Assembly (NCBI GenBank): GCA_951812925.1
Contig: OX638368.1
Span: 84,178,909-84,242,908 of the forward strand
Length of the DNA stretch: 64,000 nucleotides
Direction of reading: 5' to 3'
Origin: Calliopum simillimum
Lineage: Eukaryota > Arthropoda > Insecta > Diptera > Lauxaniidae
In this document: one piece after another, positions 1 through 9,738 of the stretch
Numbering within the stretch: position 1 is the stretch's first letter
Layout: every line of letters starts with the position of its first letter
Program-made: the position numbers and the translations under genes
Notes under the pieces: model-generated
The model's database searches: none
What the model saw: only the letters and a program-made list of their open reading frames with translations
What the model was told of the DNA's origin: nothing

Positions 1-531
1 ATATCAAATTTTGTTGAACAAAACATGGCTCTTTTTTTTAGTAACTGAACTAAGAAAAAAATCAACACACTTATGCAGTTTTTGAAAACAGGATGAAAAA
101 CTTTTTTTATGATCAAAAACTCCCAATCAAAACAAAGGCAGCAATCTCCATTGGAGATTGTAGCTTTTGTTGTGATTGCTACCAATTTTTATAGAGGGGT
201 GTTTTTCACAATTTACTGATTTTTCCACCCCATCAAAACCACAAAAAATCGGATAAATTTTTTTTGCTATTTTTATCGGTTTTGGCAACTTACGAAGCCA
301 TGTACCAAATGTCAGCGAAATCGAAAGGGGTTGTTGCAGTTCGATCATTACCAACCCAGCAATGTCCACACTTGGCTGAAAAAAACACGAAAATCTCCAA
401 ATTTCTTATCGAATTTGTCCATAAACCTCTTGGAGGGTTTGGTTCAAACTTGGTTTGCACCCTCATCTAACTCTATTCTACTAAATCTCAAATCATACAG
501 CATAATAATTTCGTGAATCTTCAGAGATATA
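1..531. other. Intergenic or intronic, no gene
   Basis: No coding region is convincing here. A phrase around 150-180 (GGAGATTGT followed by CTTTTGTT) recurs in variant form near 3980 and 23660, so the stretch is probably decayed repeat. If the CHP1 exon at 7450 is real, this is within or beyond its first intron. Confidence 0.4.
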
Positions 532-831
532 CAGCTGTGTCCAAAATAATAGTAGTGCTTTTTATAAAATTGAAAACGACCTTAAAAATATCTGAATTTT
601 TATTTTGATCAAATTGAAATACATTTTTTTTACAAGAGTGGTATCCTAAGGAGAAATTAAAAAAATAATTAACAAGATTTCAAGGCAGTTGCGATAAAAA
701 AATTAAAGTTTTCACAAGTCCTTAATATTTGGCTGCTCAAAAAAATAGTAGTGGTAACTTTGCAGTCGTGTAACTTTTGCAAAATAGCCACGTTTTTAAA
801 ATTATGGGTTATTTAAAACACAATTTTATCA

Positions 832-1818
832 CTAGTATTTAGTTGCATGGCTTTTATTCGCAATAACACAAGCACAGCGCTTTGGCATCGACTCCACAAA
901 CTTTTGGCATCTTTGGACAGGTATGGATTTCCAGGCGTCTTTAACTGTTTCCCAAAGTTGCGAAACATTGGTCGGTCGACATTGGGCGACTGCATTCTTC
1001 ACGTCGCACCATAGGTTCTCAATGGGATTCAGATCTGGCGACTGGGCGGGCCATTCAAGAACATTCATGTCGTTGGCCTGAAACCATTGTTAAGCGACTT
1101 TACTAGTGTGCTTGGGGTCGTTGTCCTGTTGAAAGACCCAATTCAGTGGCATTTGGTAACTAGCATATGGCAACACGACTTCCTGCAGTATATGGACGTA
1201 TAGGTGCCGATCCATGATTTCTTGGATCCAATATATAGGCCTCACACCGTTGTACGAAAAGCATGCCCAAATCATTATGCTAGCTCCCCCGTGTTTGATT
1301 GTTTTTCATGTAAATCTTGGATCGAATTTCGTATTTGGTGGTCGTCTCACGTATTGCCGAGACCCCCTTCCACCATAAAGCACAATTTTGGATTCATCAG
1401 TCCATAAAATATTTCTCCATTTCTGAACTGGCCAGTCGATGTGTTTTTGAGCGAATTTTATTCTTGCTGCTACATGTTTTTTATTTAGAAGCGGAACATT
1501 TCTTGGGCAAATTGCTACCAAATTATTTTCCCGCAAATGTCTTCGTATTGTTTGTGTACTGGCATTGACTTTAATATCATCCTTTATCTTGGAAGAGCTC
1601 GCAAAAGGATTTAGTCTTGAGTATCTCACCACACGATTTACTTCTTTCTTAAAGGTCGGCCGCGTTTTTGAAGGCGTGGGGTGAACGTGATAGCATTTCG
1701 AACCATCGTCGGTGAACAACCTACTAAATTTTCCACTTCCTTGTAAGTTTTGCCCTTCGAAATCAATTTTTTTTATAAGTGCACTCCGCTCAGAGCTGCA
1801 ATGCTTACCTCGTCCCAT
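832..1818 (-). pseudogene. Tc1 family transposase, two premature stops
   Basis: This was a DD34E cut-and-paste transposase of about 328 residues, the usual Tc1 length. The start MGRGKHCS at 1818 is followed by a helix-turn-helix-like N-terminus and the linker region. Catalytic motifs are visible in order: WTDESK (first Asp), QQDNDPKHTS (second Asp) and SPDLNPIENLW (Glu). The reading frame is continuous from 1818 to 832 except for two in-frame stops: TGA just after KFDPRFT near 1304 and TAA after HTSKVA near 1087. No frameshift was found, so decay is recent. The catalytic residues are all kept, but the protein cannot be made full length. Family assignment is firm; the exact subfamily is not. 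Confidence 0.9.
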
Positions 1819-1885
1819 TTTTGGAAAAGTTTATGTTGCACGCCGATGAGAAACTGATAAATAACACAGGTTTACAAAAAAAAAA

Positions 1886-2447
1886 AATGGTCATGTGTTG
1901 TTTAGTGATAAATTCGCTAAAATTCTGAATTTAATTTTTTATCATTGAATTCTTAGTACTTAAAAATAATATGTGATCAAAAAGGGTATCTCGGACCTAA
2001 TTTCGGAGATATAGCCATCGGAAGATCTGGATATATCTTCTATGAAAACCTCTATAAGTTGGGAACCCCTGGATGGATTTAAAAAACATTGTTGTCATAT
2101 GAAAGGTATTTTGACAACCTATAAAATTGGATTCATAGTTTTGGAGATATGACTTTTTTGGAAATTTTTCAACTACAACAACAAATATATCAACATCAGC
2201 AATAACAAAAACAACAACAACAAAATACCTTTCATATGACATCAATATTTTCCAAATCCATCCAGTGGTTCCCAACTTATAGCGGTTTTCATAGAAGATA
2301 TATCCAGATCTTCCGATGGCTATATCTCCGAAATTAGGTCAAAAATACCCTTTTTGATCACATATTATTTTTAAGTACTTAGAATTTAATGATAAAAAAT
2401 TAAATTCAGAATTTTAGCGAATTTATCACTAAACAACACATGACCAT
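1886..2447. repeat. Foldback (palindromic) element A
   Basis: The left arm (from ATGGTCATGTGTTGTTTAGT) is repeated inverted at the right end (ACTAAACAACACATGACCAT), with arms of roughly 250 bp and a CAA-rich spacer near 2170-2225. The arms contain the phrase GGAGATATAGCCATCGGAAG, which is also in the larger foldback at 4115-7142. It sits inside the Tc1 element. Confidence 0.8.
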
Positions 2448-2570
2448 TTTGACCTCCATATGACCTTGAAATCTTTTTTCTCAGACGTTCTGGAAAAAAA
2501 ACGGACCCCGGATTCAGATTCAGGACGTCGAAGTCCCTTGGAAACACATAGTCTGATCAAAACGCCATGA

Positions 2571-3663
2571 CAAACCATTTCAAAACGATCAAGATTTTTT
2601 TTATGGCATCCGATTTGGCTATAAATTGGCATAAGCAATAGTTGCATAGTGGAAAAAATTACTACCAAATATTTTTTCAAAATTTTAAAAAATGGCGGAG
2701 ATATGGGACTTTGAAATTTTTAGGTTAGTTTTTTTTGAGAAGCTATAACTTCGGTTGCATTACTCCAATTTTCAATTTTATAGTGTTAAATGATTTGTCT
2801 TAAAACAGGCTTTGAAATAAAAACCAGCAAACATTTTTTTTTTATATATATATAGCTTACACTGAAAAAAAAAATTTAAATTGAGTTTCCCCAAAATACG
2901 TCCTTTTTAATATTTTTTATTTTTCTTGTAAAAAAAGCTACAAGTGTAACTTACCAGTCCTCCAAAAATTGGAGTGGGCCTGCCAGTGGTTCTCCAGAAA
3001 AACAATAAAATGTAGCATCTTCCCCAATTTTTCAGTACATTTTTTTAATTTAAAATTTTTATTTAAAAAATTTTTTAAATGCTGAAAATAGTTTATTGAC
3101 TGTTTTTTTGCTTGTATAGTACTAATATAAGTACCAACGCACTTTTTTCAAATTCGAATTAACGTTTAATTAAAAATTTCAAATTCAAAAAAATTGTACT
3201 GAAAAATTGCGGCAAAAGCTACATTTTATTGTTTTTCTGGAGAACCACTGGGAGGCCCACTCTAATTTTTGGAGGACTCGTAAGTTACACTCGTAGCTTT
3301 TTTTACAAGAAAAATAAAAAATATTAAGAAGGACGTATTTTGGGAAACTCAATTTAAATTTTTTTTTTCAGTGTAAACTATATATATATAAAAAAAAAAA
3401 TGTTTGCTAGTTTTACTTTCAAAGCCTGTTTTAAGACAAATCATTTAACACTATAAAATTGAAAATTGGATAAATTCAACCGAAGTTATAGCTTCTCAAA
3501 AAAAACTAACCTAAAAATTTCAAAGTCCCATATCTCCGCCATTTTTTAAATTTTGAAAAAATATTTGGTAGTAATTTTTTCCACTATGCAACTATTTCTT
3601 ATGCCAATTTATAGCCAAATCGGATGCCATGAACAAATTTCTTGATCGTTTACACATGGTTTG
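2571..3663. repeat. Foldback element B, copy 1
   Basis: Arms of about 500 bp run inward from CAAACCATTTCAAAACGATC and outward to its near-complement ending at 3663. They include GGCATCCGATTTGGCT and GCTATAACTTCGGTTG, both found inverted on the other arm. A second, independently placed copy is at 32532-33482. The centre is AT-rich and no protein is encoded. Confidence 0.85.
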
Positions 3664-4794
3664 TACCAATACCCTTTTTGTTTGGAATATCCGGTTTATT
3701 CTAATTTTTTGACAAAATTTTCACATACACTACTATTATTTTGATCACACCAGCTCAACTGCGAATTTTTCAAATAAAAATTAGAACAAGTACGTAAAAA
3801 TTGAAAGTAGTGGGTCTTCTTATTATGCTTTCATAGAGTTACAAATTGGTAAAAAAAAAATATCGAAAATTCAAATAATCAGTTAGATATGACAAAAACA
3901 AGCTAACCGGTAGTATCACTACTATTTTTTTGAGCACAACTGTACGTTTTTGCTAGCTATTACAAAAATCAAAAAAGTGGAGATTGTCGCCTTTGTTTCT
4001 ATACCCCTCATATCTTGTGTGATTATCTGACCCAAAATGTTCAAAAACACGATTTTTGAGGTTGTATAGAAGACGTACGAAATTGTTTTGCTCTTTTTTA
4101 TTAAATGCATCACTTCGTCCTACTTTTCATCTTCAAAATGAGTTATCAATTGGCCTTGCATGATTTTTCTTTAAAAAGTTATGACCATTTGAAAACGCCA
4201 CCATGGAGAGAAAAATCATATGAGAATACGGAACACTTTTTAACTTTATCGACTGTTGTTGTTTTTTTTTTTTTTTGCCCAAATAGGGCTCTGGGAATTA
4301 ATTACAACAACAACAACCTCTGAGCGGATCTACTTTCGGAGATATAGCCATCGGAAGATCGGGATATATATTTTATAAAAATCGGTATAAGTTGGGAACC
4401 CCTTGGATGGATTTTAAAAATATTGGTGTCATATGAAAGATATTTTACCAGGCTATATAATTGCAATACAAAGTTTTTCAATTTGAGTGATAGTTTTCGA
4501 GATATGACAATTTTTCAAAAATTAACCCCTTTTTTTCGCAAAAAACCGTTATTTTTCCTAAAAAGTATGTTATTAACCTATAATTTCAATAACTAAATTA
4601 GAAAGCCTAATTTATTTCCTTTCATTTGATATGCAACATGTATCTGAAATTGCATCATTAATAAATTTTTATACAAAAAAACAAAAATGGACCAAATCAA
4701 TTTTCTTCAAATTTGGAACTTTAAACAAAAACAATGCCAGGACAGACAACAACAACAACAACTTTACTACCAGTACAACAACAGTAATTTTACA

Positions 4795-4925
4795 TAAGAG
4801 TAGGGGTAATTGGGTGGACTGCGGCCGCAGCTCAGGATTTAAAACTCCCAAAAATCCAACACCGGCTTCGCGGCGGCCTTCGGCCGCGGATCAGTCTATA
4901 ATATATCCAACACATAGTTTGCTAG
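4795..4925. repeat. GC-rich palindromic repeat unit
   Basis: A dense GC island in AT-rich DNA, with GCGGCCGCAGCTCAGGATTT and CGGCGGCCTTCGGCCGCGGA. The same unit occurs inverted at about 6600-6720 and twice in direct order at 36905-37140. It is shared between otherwise unrelated palindromic elements. Confidence 0.75.
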
Positions 4926-5399
4926 CCAAATTGCGCGCGCAATTTTTAATAAAAATTTAAAATTTTTTTTAATATAAAAAGTAGCTGCTGCGCTTGTACA
5001 AGTAGCTGATCCTCTTTGTTGAATAATAAAAAAAATTTGTTTTATGAATTTTCATTCTAGGATTTTTTTTTTTTATTTTCTTTGTTTTTTGGTTTTTTGG
5101 GTAGTTTTGTGTGTTACGTCTTTTCATTTTAAAATTTTTTTTAAAAAAAAGTGAGTTAGGGCTTTTTACAATAAATCAAAAATTATGAATAAAATTTAAG
5201 TTATTCAATATATAATGAAGAGGAACACTTTAACAACGAAAATTAATTGGATTGGACAAAAATTTTAACGAAAATGTTTATGTTTTGTAGGGAAGATTAT
5301 CATAAAAGTGGTGACAATCAGCAGGTAACAACAATTTAAAACATTAAAGTGTACATCAAGTAAAGTTTATATAAAGTTTATAATAATAAAGTACCAACA

Positions 5400-5890
5400 G
5401 CAACTCAACTCATAGATGCTATTGATGTTTTCCGATCTGTATACCTTGATACTCTTCGTATTGACTATGAAGCCTTCGGGAACCTTCGGATGCATTAGTA
5501 AACTATCAATTAAGGCTTGTTGATAGTCCGCCATATTCTTTAAATACCTAGGAAATCTTTGTTTTGATTTGGAAGCCTTCGGGTGAACTACTGGAACCTT
5601 CGGATGTTCCAAAAAATAACCAGTTAGACCTTTTTGATAGTCCGCCAATTATATTTTCCCTCTAGTATACCGAAAAATTCTTCGTTTTGACTATCAAGCC
5701 TTCGGGTGGCCTTCGAGAACCTTCGGGTATCTTAGAAAACTATCAAATAAGGTTCGTTGATAGTCTACCATAGATGTTTTTCCTCTAGTATACCAAGATG
5801 TTCTTCGTTCTGACCAGAAAACCTTCGGATGGCCTTCGGGAACCTTCGTGTATAGCATAAAAAACTTCTCATATTTGAGATACACTCACT
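5400..5890. repeat. Minisatellite, about 130-bp unit, about 4 copies
   Basis: Units repeat the motifs CCTTCGGGAACCTTCGG, TTGATAGTCCGCCA and CCTCTAGTATACC. Read on the minus strand, adjacent units give related peptides (ADYQ followed by HPKVPEGHPK), but stops and frame changes separate them. It occupies the loop of foldback C. Confidence 0.75.
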
Positions 5891-6469
5891 GCCAAGTTTT
5901 CAGCTTAATTAACCGAATAGTTTCTGAGTGATTTTAACACTATTTAAACGCTACATATTGTGAGTTAGGGCTTTTTTCTTTCAAGAATTTTTTGTTATGT
6001 GTTAGGGCTTTTTTAAAATTGACTATAACTTGGCTATTTTTGATGTTATCATGCCTAAGTTTTGTAGGGAGGTGTATTAGAGAGTGGCCAACCAGAATAG
6101 GCAAAAAAGTCAATTTCGAAAAAATTTGAGTTACGCCTTTTCCATATTAAGCTAACGATATGCAAAAAATTATTTGTGTATGTTTTTATTTTCCGAGTGA
6201 AAAGCAATCCCGAAAAACAACTACTTTTTGACGTGTTACATGAGAAGCCCCCTTAATGATGCAATTTCAGATACATGTTATATATCAAATGAAAGGAAAT
6301 GAAATGGGCTTTCTAATTTAGTTTATAAAATTTTAGGTTAATAATACATTTTTTGGGAAAAATACTGTTTTTTTGGGAAAAATATGGGGTGAAATTTTTG
6401 AAAAATTGTCATATCTCAAAAACTATCACTCAAATTGAAAAACTTTGTACAGCAATTGTATATGGAAAT

Positions 6470-6827
6470 GTCTATACGGGGCGTTCCGCGTACGCGAAAG
6501 CTCCTCTCTCTCTCAATTTACTCAATTAGCGTACGCGAAACTCAATTAGCGTACGCGAAATCCAGTGAAGTTTTTTCCCCCGGGGAACTTGATTAATTTA
6601 TGTACTGATCCGCGGCCGAAGGCCGCCGCGAAGCCGATATCGGATTTTTGGGAGTTTTAAATCCTGAGCTGCGGCCGCAGGCCGCCCACTTACCCCTACT
6701 TTTATGTAAAATTACTGTTGTAACGAAAATGCGTCCCGGGGGAAAAAACTTCACTGGATTTCGCGTACGCTAATTGAGTAAATTGAGAGAGAGAAGCTTT
6801 CGCGTACGCGGAACGCCCCGTATAGAC
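6470..6827. mobile_element. Palindromic MITE with repeated CGCGTACGCG ends
   Basis: The left terminus GTCTATACGGGGCGTTCCGC and the right terminus are perfect inverted repeats of about 33 bp. GCGTACGCG-type palindromes occur several times near each end, and the GC-rich unit with GCGGCCGC lies in the middle. It interrupts the right arm of foldback C. I see no clear target duplication and no coding sequence. Confidence 0.75.
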
Positions 6828-7449
6828 AAACTCTTTTTAAAATGCATCCAGGGGTTCCCAACTTATACCGATTTTTATAAAAGATATATCCCGATCTTGC
6901 GATGGCTATATCTCCGAAAGTAGATCCGCTCAGAGGTTGTTGTTGTTATGATTAATTTTCAAAGCCCTATTTGGGCAAAAAAAAAATAAAATAAAAACAA
7001 CAACAGTCGATAAAGTTAAATTAAGCCGAGAATACACATACAATTTTTAACTTTCATGTATCACTTTAAAGTGGTCATAACTTTTTAAAGAAAAATCCAA
7101 CAATGTCAGTTTGTAACTCATTTTAAAGATGAAAAGTATTCCTTATTTCAAACGAAGTCGTGTGACGGCTGAATAAACGTCCTTCCCTTCACAAAACGTG
7201 ACGCTTGATCAAACCTGACAGCACCTAACCTAATCGACAAGAGAGCAATGTTTACTCAACAAACGTTTAATGCAAATATTATCACATGCAAATGGTTGCG
7301 CAGATTATATTTATAAATATTTACAGATAAACTTTCCATTGATACTCAAAAAAAAAAGAATTGAAATTGTGTCCGTTCAATCATTTTGTACATATGCACA
7401 TATTTACATAATAGTTATTGGAATGAGAAATTTTTAATTCCAAACTCAC

Positions 7450-7516
7450 ATCCTGTTTCTTCATTAATTTGTGCTATTTCTTCTGCACGTAATAGAAGGG
7501 AAGATTTATTGCCCAT
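7450..7516 (-). CDS. CHP1: Calcineurin B homologous protein (CHP1-like), first coding exon
   Basis: Twenty-two codons from an ATG at 7516 read MGNKSSLLLRAEEIAQINEE plus TG, then a perfect GTGAGT donor at 7449. The phase-1 exon end leaves a T, so the next residue could be Phe as in the family's ETGF. In CHP proteins this N-terminus carries Gly2, the N-myristoylation site, before four EF hands; the protein binds Na+/H+ exchangers and vesicle cargo. Gly2 and the MGNKSS context are present. The EF-hand exons were not found in 1-7449, which is almost wholly repeats, so the intron probably runs out of the window. Identification rests on a short peptide plus a correct splice site; another small myristoylated EF-hand protein is possible. 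Confidence 0.6.
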
Positions 7517-7715
7517 TTTTTTTTATATATATATATACTAAAAAAAAATAAAAATAAAACTGCACTATACAAAATTTAAAATTTTATGTAAAATGTACAA
7601 TGACAGAATTTTTGACAATAAAGTATTTTATACGGTCAAACAAACCGGACTAACAATGTCAAATTTCGTGTCTGATTTCGAAATTGTTTGGCATCACTTA
7701 ATTTCGCCTCCACCA

Positions 7716-8343
7716 TGGTTACGTTGTATACGACTTCGTACGCAAATTAAGTCGTACGACCAAAACTATATATAATTTTTCAATATTCATCTCTTTGTAT
7801 TAGTCGAACGAGTTCATCTGATGCAAACCATGGTTCAATAACAAAGGTTATGTTGTAAAAAAAATGAAACCCTGCATCTTGCCCAGCTATCTGTTAAAAG
7901 ACTAAAATCAAAACAAACAAAGAACGTCATTTGAAAATTTTTAGATTTATAATTTATTGTAGAATGATTACCCCAGCAGCTTTGACCACATGCATTGGTT
8001 GCTCCATAACTATTGTAGATAATCCATTTGTTGAAACAGTTGTAGAATTGAATATTTAAAAATTTATATATAAAATTTTTCATTCACAATTCAATTGTCA
8101 ATTTTTGTTTTGGTCACTGATTTTGACACTTTCGTAGTTTTAAAATAATAAGAAGAAGCATCATTTGTTATCGCTGCAATCAGGGTAATTCAACCATAAT
8201 GCACAAATTCTATTTTGGTTGCATCAGAATAAATTTACGAATAATTCCAAGAGATGATCATAGAAAAATTGATTATATTTATTTTATATTTTGGTCGTAC
8301 GACTTAATTTTTGTACGAAGTTTTATCTAATGCAACCTTATGC
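7716..8343. repeat. Inverted-repeat element with CGTACGAC ends
   Basis: AATTAAGTCGTACGACCAAA near 7747 is matched in inverted order near 8293-8312, and both arms continue outward (ACTTCGTAC) and inward (CATCTCTT, TCTGATGCAACC-like). The interior has a short open stretch after a TTATTGTAG acceptor-like site at 7962 that reads MITPAALTTC and ends at 8060; I do not recognise it. Confidence 0.65.
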
Positions 8344-8463
8344 TATGTTTACACCAAAGATTTAGCTGTGAAGATATAAATAAATCTTGTTGAAAGATAT
8401 TTAGTTTTGACAATAGCTGTCATTTTGATTTTTGAAGTGTGAATTTTCTCAAATTTTAAACAA

Positions 8464-8640
8464 TTAAAAATTATATATAAAAATTAGTAAAGAAACTATT
8501 GTAATAAATGCTGTTAAATGCCTTTGGAAAAGATAATCGTCAAAATATATAATACGTGACAAGTCAAATAAGGCTCCAGAATTTGCACGTCGTCCAGTTT
8601 GATTTGAATCCACATAGTTCATAAAAATAAAAATCACCAT
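8464..8640 (-). CDS. Possible small membrane protein, unknown
   Basis: An ATG-initiated frame of 58 codons on the minus strand. The N-terminus MVIFIFMNYVDSNQTG is followed by a polar stretch (GRRANSGALFDLSRI), and the last 18 or so residues (TAFITIVSLLIFIYNF) form a plausible membrane helix. I do not recognise a family. The upstream frame has a stop directly before the start. In this AT-rich sequence a chance frame of this size is quite possible, so the call rests only on composition and the hydrophobic tail. Confidence 0.2.
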   Translation of the reverse strand: MVIFIFMNYVDSNQTGRRANSGALFDLSRIIYFDDYLFQRHLTAFITIVSLLIFIYNF

Positions 8641-8820
8641 TGCCAAACATGGAACTTATTGATATTTTATTTATTTCAATTAAAACTTAAAATTGTCATA
8701 TTGTTTTGTTCACTTCACAGCTCTAAAACAGGTTTCTAGCAATGAAGTTCACAAATATAGAAAGAAAGTGTTCTTATATTGATACAATGTCATTGTAAAA
8801 TGTATGAACACAGAAGCATC

Positions 8821-9013
8821 CTAATTATCACTGGATTTATTTAATATTTCTTCAATGCCACTCGGATCAATTGACTCTTCGATAGGAGAATTTTTAAGCG
8901 AATCCAATCCAATGACTCTTTCGCCACCACTAGTGATTAACGATAAAGTCGCAACCGATGCTGCTGTGGAAGTTGGAAATAATTCCATGTCCAATGCATA
9001 GTTTGATAGCGGG
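8821..9013 (-). CDS. Possible 3'-terminal coding exon, unknown protein
   Basis: On the minus strand a TTTCTAG acceptor ending at 9014 is followed by 63 open codons and a TAG at 8821. The peptide has the composition of a real protein rather than translated AT-rich spacer: it includes LDMELFPTSTAASVATLSLI, then GGERVIGLDSLK and ends EEILNKSSDN. An upstream open stretch around 9117-9150 (MTREVFAFSQN before a GTAGTG) could be the previous exon. No family recognised. The I-type LINE begins 200 bp away at 9219, so the gene's 5' part may be displaced to beyond 14948. Confidence 0.35.
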
Positions 9014-9738
9014 CTAGAAATTCAACTCTAATATCGGCTTCCTCTGGATACAAAATGATAATCAACGAAATCCATTTTTCTGGTTGCTGAAATGCCCCAG
9101 CACTACATTTTGCGAAAAAGCAAAAACTTCTCGAGTCATCCTTTCACCAAAAAATGGAAAACAATAACTAAAAAGTTATAAAAGATGAAATTTAACAAAT
9201 AAAAATTACGTTCTTCTTATTCTTCTTCTTATAATATGACATTTATATCGAACATCGTATGCGCGTTAAGAAAGAGCTACCACAAACATGCCGTTTTTTT
9301 TGTAGCTCTTAGCGTTGACATATAAACAAAATGCCTTTCCAAAGGCTGCAACGATAACCTGTTCCAAACAGGTAAGACCAAGTTTATAAAGGATACAGCA
9401 GTTGATTAGATTTCCGCAGAGCTAAAATGAAATGCTCTATTCTTGCAAAATTGATTATATACATGATCTTAGTATAAATATACAAATATTTCTTATTATC
9501 TTTGTTTATCTTTTTCCTATTTTTTTTTTTCTTTTTTTATCTTTTTTACGATCTCTTTTTTTTTTAATTAATTTAGAAAATTAATTGATATTTTCTGTTT
9601 TAAAACGATCGTTTTTTTTTCATATTTTTTCAAAAAACGTTATAAAATTTATTAGCTTACATCTAACGATACCAATAAATTGGTAAGGGACTTTCGATTT
9701 GAGTGACTCGGTAACTAAAAACTGCAATTTACAGCTGA

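Larger units (their letters stand above)
532..3942 (-). mobile_element. Tc1-type transposon with IR/DR ends, filled by two foldbacks
   Basis: The left end reads CAGCTGTGTCCAAAATAATA and the right end, reverse-complemented, CAGTTGTGCTCAAAAAAATA; both are flanked by TA (530-531 and 3943-3944). A second same-direction copy of the AATAGTAGTG motif lies about 200 bp inside each end (about 735-757 on the left, 3727-3750 on the right), giving an inverted-repeat/direct-repeat layout like Minos or Sleeping Beauty ends. The transposase relic is at 832-1818 on the minus strand. The 1.9 kb upstream of it is mostly two palindromes (1886-2447 and 2571-3663), so the original element was probably about 1.7 kb. 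Confidence 0.8.
4115..7142. repeat. Large foldback element C (about 3 kb)
   Basis: Arms of about 0.8-0.9 kb match in inverted order: TTCATCTTCAAAATGAGTTA on the left against its complement near 7120-7142, the AACAACCTCTGAGCGGATCT block at 4310-4330 against 6920-6945, and GCATCATTAAT-type sequence at 4650 against 6250. The loop (4980-6240) carries a 130-bp minisatellite. A separate palindromic element (6470-6827) has inserted in the right arm. No transposase is encoded. Confidence 0.8.

Noticed and set aside
4631..4960. 109-codon plus-strand frame
   Set aside because: It consists of a CAA microsatellite and the GC-rich palindromic unit inside a foldback; no protein features.
5367..5885. A gene made of HPKVPEGHPK repeats
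   Set aside because: Frames break between units, there is no start or splice structure, and it lies in the loop of a foldback; kept as a minisatellite.
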